Part shown: positions 6,607 to 12,268 of the stretch, in pieces
Layout of the letters: each line of letters begins with the position of its first letter
Position numbering within the stretch: position 1 is the first letter of the stretch
Assembly: GCA_937952455.1 (NCBI GenBank)
Contig: CALFYU010000278.1
Location: forward strand, 1 to 12,268
Origin: an uncultured Planctomycetaceae bacterium
GTDB taxonomy: Bacteria; Planctomycetota; Planctomycetia; Planctomycetales; Planctomycetaceae
DNA: 12,268 bases
Reading direction: 5' to 3'
Notes under the pieces: generated by a model
What the model was told of the DNA's origin: nothing
The model's input: the letters and a program-made list of their open reading frames with translations, nothing else
Databases searched by the model: none
Position numbers and translations under genes: made by a program

Positions 6607-6659
6607 GATGTTCTCAGCCAGACGCATCGCCGGCACGGATCGGCCCGGCAGAGCTATCT

Positions 6660-7643
6660 ATGCAACGGATTTTGACAATCCTGATTCTGCTGTTGGCGCT
6701 GACCGCCGTCGGAATCGTCGGGTTTCGATTGATCGAGGGCTGGGACTGGATCGACTGCGTCTATTACACCGTGGTCACCGTCACAACAGTGGGCTACGAA
6801 ATCCGCCCGATGAGCGATCCGGGCAAGTTGTTCGTCACCTTGTATCTGGTCACCTGTTTGGGGATCTTCACCTACAGCGCGTTTCAATTGGGGCAGTGGG
6901 TGGTCAGCGCGGAGGTGCGTTCCTTTTGGGAAAAACGTCGCATGCACAAGAAAATTGATCAGCTGGAGGGGCATTTCATCATCTGCGGCATCGGCCGCAT
7001 GGGACACACGATCTGCGAAAATCTGGAGGAGCAGGGCCAGCCGTTTGTCGTCATCGACACAAATGAAGATCGGCTGGCATCGCTGTGCACAAACTGTGAT
7101 TGGCCGTACGTTGTCGGCGATGCGACCGACGACGCCGTGCTGCAGGAAGCGGCGATCGGCCGGGCCAAGTCCCTGGCGGCTGTGTTGCCGACCGATGCGG
7201 ACAACATTTACGTTTGCCTGACCGCCCGCCTGATCGCGCCGGATTTGCAGATCGTGGTCCGCGCCAGCGACGAGAAGGCGGCCGTCAAGATGCGGCAGGC
7301 GGGAGCGAACCGGATCGTCAGCCCCTACCGGCAGGGGGCGCTAAAAATGGCGCGGTTTATGGTCAGCCCCAATGTCGAAGACTTCTTGGAGATCGCCGGC
7401 AAACGGGGGCAGGAGTTGGAACTGGTCGACATCCAAGTCAGCGACGATAGCCCGTATGTCGGCAAGCAACTGACCGAAACGAATTTGCGGGACATGGGCG
7501 TGATGATCATCGGCATTCGCCGCATCAACGGCGAGCGGCTGATGCCTCCGTCGGGTACCGCCACCATCGAGGCGGGGGATTGCCTGTTCGCCTTCGGCAG
7601 TTCGTCGTCGATCAATCGCATGATCGGCAGCATGCCCGATTGA
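6660..7643 (+). CDS. two-TM potassium channel with RCK (TrkA-N/TrkA-C) domains
   Basis: A 327-residue inner-membrane channel subunit. TM1 spans about residues 4-22, the pore helix and filter about 31-47 (YYTVVTVTTVGYE), TM2 about 57-79. The cytoplasmic part starts at about 104 with an RCK/TrkA-N Rossmann fold (HFIICGIGRMG; G110, G112, G115; D133 at the end of strand 2 suggests NAD-type binding), and a TrkA-C domain follows at about 235-322. This is the MthK-like layout: four subunits form the pore and the RCK ring gates it in response to a ligand. The filter reads TTVGYE rather than the textbook TVGYG(D). No accessory potassium-uptake gene is nearby. The ATG at 6660 has only a weak ribosome site (ggcagag). 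It ends 22 bp before the stop of pssA, which is convergent, with no clear terminator between. Confidence 0.9.
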   Translation: MQRILTILILLLALTAVGIVGFRLIEGWDWIDCVYYTVVTVTTVGYEIRPMSDPGKLFVTLYLVTCLGIFTYSAFQLGQWVVSAEVRSFWEKRRMHKKIDQLEGHFIICGIGRMGHTICENLEEQGQPFVVIDTNEDRLASLCTNCDWPYVVGDATDDAVLQEAAIGRAKSLAAVLPTDADNIYVCLTARLIAPDLQIVVRASDEKAAVKMRQAGANRIVSPYRQGALKMARFMVSPNVEDFLEIAGKRGQELELVDIQVSDDSPYVGKQLTETNLRDMGVMIIGIRRINGERLMPPSGTATIEAGDCLFAFGSSSSINRMIGSMPD

Positions 7644-7665
7644 ATCGACGGGCGTAGTTCCCGCA

Positions 7666-8535
7666 TTACCCTCCGGCGGGCGTGCTGGATTTTTTCCAAC
7701 TGCGATTGGCGATCTGCGACCACAATGCCCGCAGCGGCGCGCCGAAGGCGAACGCACAGAAGATCAGCGGCACCGCCATCTCGCGAACGACGAATACTGC
7801 GGCGATGGTGAAAATCAACTGCAGCATATGGTGGTAGTTCTGGCGGCCGCGAAACAGCTGATTGAACACATGCGGGTAGCGGATGCGGGAGACCATCAGG
7901 CAGCCCGCGGCGAGCGTAATAAAGGGCAACCCCATGCGGGCGACGGTGTCCAGATCGGGCCGCACCGACTCCAGTGCGCTCGATTGCCATTCCGCGATCC
8001 GCTCCAAAAACTCGGGGTAGGCGACGGCAAACGCCGCCACCGTGCCGGCCGCTGCCGGCGAGGGGAGCCCGCTGAATGACTCGTGCGTATCCTCTTCACC
8101 GGTCTCGACGTTGAATCGCGCCAGCCGCAACACCGCACACATCACGTACAACACGGCAATCGCCCACAGCATCCGTCCGTGAAACGGCGTGGAGAACTTG
8201 ATCAGGATAAACGCCGGCGCGACGCCAAAACTGACCGCGTCGCACAGGCTATCCAGCTCAGCGCCAAAGTCGCTGGTGTTCTTCGCCAACCGCGCGGCGC
8301 TCCCGTCCAGCATGTCGAACACCATGGCCACAAAGATCAATAGGCCCGCTACAAACAAATTGTCCGGATCAGTCGGGCCGCCGTTGAGCTTTGACGCGAA
8401 CGTAATGCTGCCGAAGCCGCAGGCAACGTTCCCCAGCGTCAACAGCGTGGGGAGGACGGCGAACATTTTTTGCCGCCGCGTACGTCGCGGTTTCACAGGC
8501 ACGGGGAGGACTTCTTCGTCGTCAAGTTCATTCAT
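7666..8535 (-). CDS. pssA: CDP-diacylglycerol-serine O-phosphatidyltransferase
   Basis: A 289-residue integral membrane enzyme. It has the complete CDP-alcohol phosphatidyltransferase motif D77-G-x2-A81-R82-x8-G91-x3-D95-x3-D99 (within FDMLDGSAARLAKN and GAELDSLCD), whose aspartates bind metal ions and take part in catalysis. Hydrophobic segments at about 26-46, 60-76, 101-112, 122-136, 160-174, 203-216 and two near 236-266 fit the 6-8 TM pattern. It transfers phosphatidate from CDP-diacylglycerol to serine. Assignment to serine rather than glycerol or inositol rests on the FGVAPAF region and on the upstream psd gene, with which it overlaps by one base (TGATG at 8533-8537), a sign of translational coupling; a ggag in the end of psd serves as ribosome site. 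Residues 1-20 are a charged cytoplasmic tail. Confidence 0.93.
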   Translation of the reverse strand: MNELDDEEVLPVPVKPRRTRRQKMFAVLPTLLTLGNVACGFGSITFASKLNGGPTDPDNLFVAGLLIFVAMVFDMLDGSAARLAKNTSDFGAELDSLCDAVSFGVAPAFILIKFSTPFHGRMLWAIAVLYVMCAVLRLARFNVETGEEDTHESFSGLPSPAAAGTVAAFAVAYPEFLERIAEWQSSALESVRPDLDTVARMGLPFITLAAGCLMVSRIRYPHVFNQLFRGRQNYHHMLQLIFTIAAVFVVREMAVPLIFCAFAFGAPLRALWSQIANRSWKKSSTPAGG

Positions 8536-9512
8536 CAGGAGGGCTCCCCATCCGCCGAGGTGGAGTAGCGTGCGAAAATCGTCGAGCCGGCTTTCACGTT
8601 CTGGCCGAGCTTGACGACGATCTCCAGGCCTGCTTCACGCGGCAGCACCAATTCGGTCCGCGAACCGAGTTTGATCATCCCGAACAGTTCCCCCGCGTCC
8701 AACTCGTCCCCCGGTTTGACCCAACAGACGATCCGCCTGGCGATGGCGCCGGTGATCTGCCGGACGGTCATTCGCCGATACGGGGCACGGTTTTCCTCGA
8801 TGCGTACCGCCAATTGTTCGTTCTCGCGCGCCGATTCGGGGCGCATCGCATTGAGAAACTTGCCGCGGCGATAAGTAATCCCGATCACCCGTGCCGGGAC
8901 GGGGACACGATTGACGTGGACGTTGAAAATTGACAGAAAAATCCCGATCAACACCGCCGGGCCGCCGATGAATTCGTCGTGCTCGATCTCCTCGATCGTC
9001 GTCACTTTGCCGTCAGCGGGAGAGACGACGATTCCCGCCCCTTCTGGAATGCTGCGGCGAGGATTGCGAAAAAACGACACGAAGAAGATTCCCAGCACCG
9101 CCGTCACGATTGCCGCCGGCCAGAAGTAAAAGGCCAAGATCGCCGTCGCGCCGAAGCAGATGATCGACAAAATGATCAACTCCGCCAACCCCGCTCGCGC
9201 GAACGGCAAACGGTCACGCCACGTGAACGGGTCATCCTCCGGCCGCCAGTAATATCCTCCCTGATTCCGGTAGAACTTCACGTCCCGCGGATCGAGGACC
9301 TCGTGCGGACAGACGTTCTCAGTCCCCTGCCGTAACTGGGCCATTTTTCGGACATAGCCGCCACGGAACGTCTTCAGATACCAGCGGCGGAGCACCCCCC
9401 AGGCGAGTTCAATCTGCATGCAAATCCCGCCCCCCGGCTGGATGCTCTTCACTTGCGGGTCGAGGGTTTGCAGTTCGGCACGTGGAGTCTGTTCAGCCAC
9501 CGAATCGGGCAT
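8535..9512 (-). CDS. psd: phosphatidylserine decarboxylase, archaeal-type, with N-terminal extension
   Basis: A 325-residue proenzyme that decarboxylates phosphatidylserine to phosphatidylethanolamine. The catalytic part spans about 140-320: SPADGKV (D167), FNVHVNRVP (H199) and the self-cleavage site GMIKLGSRTEL, where cleavage between G283 and S284 would make the pyruvoyl group. This fits the short archaeal-type Psd. Before it are two hydrophobic segments (about 109-128 and 131-147) and a 100-residue N-terminal region rich in aromatic and charged residues, with CPHEVLDPRDVKFYRN and YYWRPEDDPFTWRDRLP, absent from ordinary Psd. The start at 9512 is uncertain: the ATG at 9419 (M32) has a better G-rich upstream sequence, but the intervening SIQPGGG stretch looks like genuine protein. 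It is the first gene of a two-gene unit with pssA. Confidence 0.92.
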   Translation of the reverse strand: MPDSVAEQTPRAELQTLDPQVKSIQPGGGICMQIELAWGVLRRWYLKTFRGGYVRKMAQLRQGTENVCPHEVLDPRDVKFYRNQGGYYWRPEDDPFTWRDRLPFARAGLAELIILSIICFGATAILAFYFWPAAIVTAVLGIFFVSFFRNPRRSIPEGAGIVVSPADGKVTTIEEIEHDEFIGGPAVLIGIFLSIFNVHVNRVPVPARVIGITYRRGKFLNAMRPESARENEQLAVRIEENRAPYRRMTVRQITGAIARRIVCWVKPGDELDAGELFGMIKLGSRTELVLPREAGLEIVVKLGQNVKAGSTIFARYSTSADGEPS

Positions 9513-9588
9513 CGCGTGAGGACTTTCTGCGCAGGACGCGGGTTGTGGTAGGTCGTAATCGATTGCCGGAGAACACGCACGCCTAACC

Positions 9589-9717
9589 GAAAACTCGAAA
9601 TCCCAAATCCGAAATACGAAACAAATTCGAAATCAGGAAATCCAAATGCTCCAAACCGTTTCGGAGTTCGGTCATTGGGATTTGTTTCAGATTTCGATAC
9701 TCGGATTTCGGATTTTC
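9589..9717. repeat. large AT-rich imperfect inverted repeat
   Basis: About 125 bp built from phrases like gaaatcc, ccgaaat and gaaacaaat on the left and their reverse complements (ggattt, atttcgg, atttgtttc) on the right, so the two halves fold on each other as a long imperfect hairpin centred near 9650. Base composition differs sharply from the GC-rich genes around it. It lies between the divergent psd and enolase genes. The style is that of intergenic repeats I associate with planctomycetes; it encodes nothing credible. Confidence 0.7.
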
Positions 9718-10139
9718 AAGCTCTCGGGGCGTCGGTAGCAGGTTTTTCCGCCCGGCACTTCGGGTTTATCTTAGCTACACGACGCAATAATCGCGACAAT
9801 GTAACCGTTGCCCCTGCTATTTTCGGAAACCGCGATGATCACAACCGTCATATCCGGTCGCGATCCCGACCGCAGGCCGATCGCACCCTCAAGCCGCAAT
9901 TGAACTTGCGTCGATAAATCAAGTATCGGGACCAATCCCGGCCAAGGCAATCAGACTGTGCGATTTCATTAAGAATCCGCAAAATTTGCCGCCCTGGACC
10001 TGGACCTCCGACTCATCTTCGCTACTGTGGGAATGTCGTTTGCAGCATGGGGCTTGGCCCCTGTTTTCTCGATATGCAACGACAAAATCTACGCAGTTCG
10101 ATCCAACGAAACTTCAAACCATTTGGTTTTTTACATTTC
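9718..10139 (+). promoter_or_regulatory. long leader/promoter region of enolase
   Basis: Over 400 bp with no supportable gene before the enolase ribosome site. It must hold the enolase promoter, but I see no convincing -35/-10 pair. It contains a small hairpin, ggggc-ttg-gcccc at 10049-10061, followed by tgtttt, and a short aaacc-attt-ggttt stem near 10117 followed by Ts; both are too weak to call as an attenuator. Confidence 0.3.
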
Positions 10140-10153
10140 AGGGAAAGTGAAAG

Positions 10154-11431
10154 ATGAGTATGCCGATTGTCGCCGTCCATGGACGGCAAATCTTGGACAG
10201 CCGCGGGAATCCAACCGTGGAAGTCGACGTCGAGTTGGAAGACGGGAGTATTGGCCGCGCCGCCGGGCCCAGCGGAGCGAGCACCGGCGTGCACGAAGCC
10301 CACGAACTGCGCGACGGCGACAAGGCCGTCTACCTGGGCAAAGGAGTCACCAAAGCGGTCGATGCGGTGAACACCGTCCTCGGACCGGAATTATGCGGTC
10401 TGGACGTTACCGATCAACTGACGATCGACCGCTTGATGATCGCCCTGGACGGCACGGAAAACAAATCAAAACTGGGTGCCAACGCGATCCTCGGCTGCTC
10501 GCTCGCCTGTGCCCACGCAGCCGCGCGAGCCAGCTTCCTCCCGCTGTTCCGTTACCTGGGCGGAGCCGGCGCCAAATATCTCCCCGCCCCGATGATGAAC
10601 ATCATCAATGGCGGTGAACATGCCGACAACAACGTCGACGTGCAGGAGTTCATGGTCATGCCGCTGGGCTTTGACCGCTTCAGCGACGCACTCCGCGCCG
10701 GAGCGGAGACGTTTCATGAACTCAAAAAGGTGCTGCACGAAAAAGGCCTGAACACAGCGGTCGGAGACGAGGGTGGTTTCGCCCCGGAACTCGATAGCAA
10801 TCAAATGGCGCTGGACGTGATCATGATGGCCATCGAACGGGCGGGGTATAAACCGGGCGAACAGATTCAGATCGCGCTGGACGCCGCCTCGACCGAATTC
10901 TACGACGAGAAAACCGGTAAATACACGCTGGAAGGCAAGCCGCACAGCTCGGACGAAATCATCGCCCTGCTGTCGTCGTGGGTTGAGAAGTACCCGATTT
11001 GTTCGATCGAAGACGGCTGTGCCGAAGACGACTGGGACGGCTGGAAAGCCTTGACCGAAGCGTTGGGGGACAAAGTGCAACTGGTCGGCGACGACCTGTT
11101 CGTCACCAACGTCAAGCGGCTGCAGCGGGGAATTGATGAAGGGGTGGGCAACAGCATCCTGGTCAAAGTCAATCAGATCGGCACTTTGAGCGAAACGATC
11201 GACGCCTGTGAATTGGCGGCCCGCAACGGCTACACCGCCGTGATGAGCCACCGCAGCGGCGAAACCGAAGACACGACGATTGCCGATTTGGCGGTCGGCC
11301 TGGCAACCGGTCAAATCAAAACCGGCTCCGCCAGCCGCACCGACCGAATCTGCAAGTACAACCAACTGTTACGAATCGAAGAACTCCTCGGAGAAGACGC
11401 CCGTTACGGCGGCCGCATCTGGGGACGGTGA
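10154..11431 (+). CDS. eno: enolase (phosphopyruvate hydratase)
   Basis: A 425-residue full-length enolase that converts 2-phosphoglycerate to phosphoenolpyruvate in glycolysis. All catalytic positions are visible: the mobile loop SGAST at 40-44, H155 in NGGEHADNN, E165 in VQEF, E206 in GDEGG, metal ligands D243, E286 (CSIEDG) and the Asp of VGDD (313/314), general base K338 in the signature ILVKVNQIGTLSET, H366 in SHRSGE and K389 in IKTGSASR. The end KYNQLLRIEELLG is typical. A good ribosome site (aggga, about 10 bases off) favours the ATG at 10154; a second in-frame ATG two codons on is possible. No clear terminator follows, so read-through into the FtsB-like gene 182 bp downstream is possible. 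Confidence 0.98.
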   Translation: MSMPIVAVHGRQILDSRGNPTVEVDVELEDGSIGRAAGPSGASTGVHEAHELRDGDKAVYLGKGVTKAVDAVNTVLGPELCGLDVTDQLTIDRLMIALDGTENKSKLGANAILGCSLACAHAAARASFLPLFRYLGGAGAKYLPAPMMNIINGGEHADNNVDVQEFMVMPLGFDRFSDALRAGAETFHELKKVLHEKGLNTAVGDEGGFAPELDSNQMALDVIMMAIERAGYKPGEQIQIALDAASTEFYDEKTGKYTLEGKPHSSDEIIALLSSWVEKYPICSIEDGCAEDDWDGWKALTEALGDKVQLVGDDLFVTNVKRLQRGIDEGVGNSILVKVNQIGTLSETIDACELAARNGYTAVMSHRSGETEDTTIADLAVGLATGQIKTGSASRTDRICKYNQLLRIEELLGEDARYGGRIWGR

Positions 11432-11471
11432 GAATAGTGGGCAGAGGGCGGTAGGCAGAAGAAGATACGAG

Positions 11472-11611
11472 AGTGGCCAGTGGCCGGTGGTCAGTGGCCA
11501 GAGATGGGCTGTTGATGGTCTAGCGGCATAGGTACGCCAACCCTACAGCCTAACGTCTAATGCCTACGGCCTAGCTTCCTCAAACCTGTTCCCTCACGCC
11601 TCAAGCCTAAA
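11472..11611. repeat. low-complexity intergenic repeats between eno and the FtsB-like gene
   Basis: Two different word-like repeats fill this gap: gtggccagtggccggtggtcagtggcc (three near copies of gtggycagtggcc phrasing, 11472-11500), and a run of cctac-agcctaa / cctacggccta / cctcaaacct / cctcaagccta words (11541-11609). They are variable quasi-tandem phrases rather than exact tandem repeats. The second run stops two to three bases before the ATG of the downstream gene, leaving no recognisable Shine-Dalgarno site. Confidence 0.6.
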
Positions 11612-11613
11612 CA

Positions 11614-12111
11614 ATGTCTGTCGCCAACGAACAACCGACGAACGCAGAGCAGAGCTGGGTGCCCTCTGTGGCATTCTGGCTCTGCTTGTTCGTGGCGGCG
11701 GCGCTGTTTGCGATTCCGCATCTCGCACCGAAATTGCTGACCCACGCCCGGCTGAACAGCAAATACGCGGATAACCAAGCACGTCTGATCACACTGGCGG
11801 AGCATTGCGAGCATCTAAAGATTGTGCAGGATGCGCTGCAATCCGATCCCGGTTTTCAGGCGGAGTTGGCCCGCATCGAATTCGACGCCGTCAACCCGGC
11901 CGAGCAGCGGATCCCGGTCGGCAACGGCCTGACGCTCAACGCCATCGCCGCCGTTCCCACCCAACCTCCGCCGGGCAACACGCTCCCCTGGTATACCGGA
12001 CTGCTGGAATACCTTGCACACAACCGCCCCTACACCCACTGCATGCTGGCCTTCGCCGCGGTGTTGGTCGTGTACGGTTTCGTCGGCTTGCGCCGGGCGG
12101 TGACGATGTAG
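11614..12111 (+). CDS. FtsB/DivIC-like septum-formation-initiator family membrane protein
   Basis: A 165-residue protein with a short cytoplasmic N-terminus, TM1 at about 16-37, a heptad-like helical stretch at 44-78 (ARLNSKYADNQARLITLAEH onwards), then DPGFQAELARIEFDAVNPAEQRIPV at 78-102, which resembles the DP-x-x-x-E-x-x-AR-E-x-x-x-V-x-P-x-E segment ending the coiled coil of DivIC/FtsB proteins. Unlike classical FtsB, which has one TM helix, it has a proline-rich linker and a second TM at about 141-158. FtsB/DivIC form a complex with FtsL and FtsQ/DivIB at the division septum; whether this protein does so is inference. Its place directly after eno matches the eno-ftsB order of many proteobacteria. 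No ribosome site is visible before ATG. Confidence is high for a real membrane protein and moderate for the family. Confidence 0.75.
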   Translation: MSVANEQPTNAEQSWVPSVAFWLCLFVAAALFAIPHLAPKLLTHARLNSKYADNQARLITLAEHCEHLKIVQDALQSDPGFQAELARIEFDAVNPAEQRIPVGNGLTLNAIAAVPTQPPPGNTLPWYTGLLEYLAHNRPYTHCMLAFAAVLVVYGFVGLRRAVTM

Positions 12112-12115
12112 GGTG

Positions 12116-12268
12116 TCATCGCACAATTTTAACTCGCGGAAGCGCTTCTTCCAATTTGCGTTGCTGTGATTCGGTCAAAGGGATCTCCGAACTCGTAAGC
12201 AGCTCTATGTTCGCCAGCGCGGACAGCTTGAGCAATCCGTCCGCGGTAACGCCGGTCTTAGAAAGCTT
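12116..12268 (-). CDS. C-terminal end of a leucine-rich-repeat-like protein (partial)
   Basis: An open minus-strand frame enters from the right edge and ends in TGA at 12116-12118, giving 50 residues. It reads TGVTADGLLKLSALANIELL, then ...EIPLTESQQRKLEEALPRVKIVR. The pattern (I/V)T..GL..L..L..LE.L......LT....L..ALP...I is that of the last repeats and cap of the leucine-rich-repeat proteins common in planctomycetes. The start and any other domains lie outside the window, so function is unknown. It converges on the FtsB-like gene with only four bases between the two stop codons. Confidence 0.7.
   Translation of the reverse strand, partial: KLSKTGVTADGLLKLSALANIELLTSSEIPLTESQQRKLEEALPRVKIVR

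Noticed and set aside
6131..6958. Plus-strand open frame of 275 residues spanning the end of hpnE and start of the channel gene
   Set aside because: It is out of frame with two well-supported genes and reads as Arg-rich shadow sequence.
10049..10066. Terminator or attenuator in the enolase leader
   Set aside because: The stem is only 5 bp with a 3-base loop, and the following T-run is interrupted (tgtttt). Too weak to call.
10466..11365. Long minus-strand open frame (299 residues) opposite enolase
   Set aside because: It lies fully antisense to an unmistakable eno gene, and open antisense frames are common in GC-rich coding DNA. The protein shows no recognisable family.

Overview
The window looks like chromosomal DNA from a planctomycete (Planctomycetales). 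This is inferred from several cues rather than a marker-gene search: the S4 protein begins MGHYTGPKARINRRLGG; the archaeal-type phosphatidylserine decarboxylase carries a long N-terminal region; there is a hydroxysqualene dehydroxylase of the HpnE type; secreted proteins include a Tyr/Cys-rich one and a minimal neutral-ceramidase-like enzyme; an LRR-type protein end is present; and the DNA is GC-rich with wide intergenic spaces full of palindromic and low-complexity repeats. No transposase, phage gene, tRNA, rRNA or CRISPR array was seen.

Layout. 1-400: a perfect 54-bp palindrome, then a non-coding stretch that folds well and ends in a plus-strand terminator (candidate structured RNA), then a minus-strand terminator. 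403-1095 (-): secreted Tyr/Cys-rich protein. 1417-1725 (-) and 1883-2245 (+): a small Rieske ferredoxin-like protein and a SpoIIAA-like (STAS/SEC14) protein, divergently transcribed. 2511-3806 (+): exported ceramidase-like hydrolase. Two related ~83-bp miniature elements in opposite orientation (1205-1287 and 3827-3908) bracket this 2.6-kb block. 3920-3958: shared terminator. 3980-4591 (-): rpsD. 5121-6530 (+): hpnE. 6660-7643 (+): two-TM potassium channel with RCK domains. 8535-9512 and 7666-8535 (-): psd and pssA, translationally coupled. 10154-11431 (+): enolase. 11614-12111 (+): FtsB/DivIC-like membrane protein. 12116-12268 (-): C-terminal end of an LRR-like protein cut by the window edge.

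How the genes work together. The clearest unit is psd-pssA: PssA makes phosphatidylserine from CDP-diacylglycerol and serine, and Psd decarboxylates it to phosphatidylethanolamine, with stop and start codons overlapping by one base. HpnE belongs to squalene/hopanoid synthesis, but its usual partners HpnC and HpnD are not in the window. Enolase followed by an FtsB-like gene matches a gene order known in many proteobacteria, which supports the FtsB-like call; this is interesting because planctomycetes generally lack FtsZ and much of the classical divisome. The other genes appear to be single transcription units.

I see no clear new defence or mobile system. The items most worth a second look are the candidate structured RNA at about 66-276, the paired inverted miniature elements, the FtsB-like protein next to enolase, the N-terminal region of Psd, and the non-canonical selectivity filter (TVGYE) of the potassium channel.
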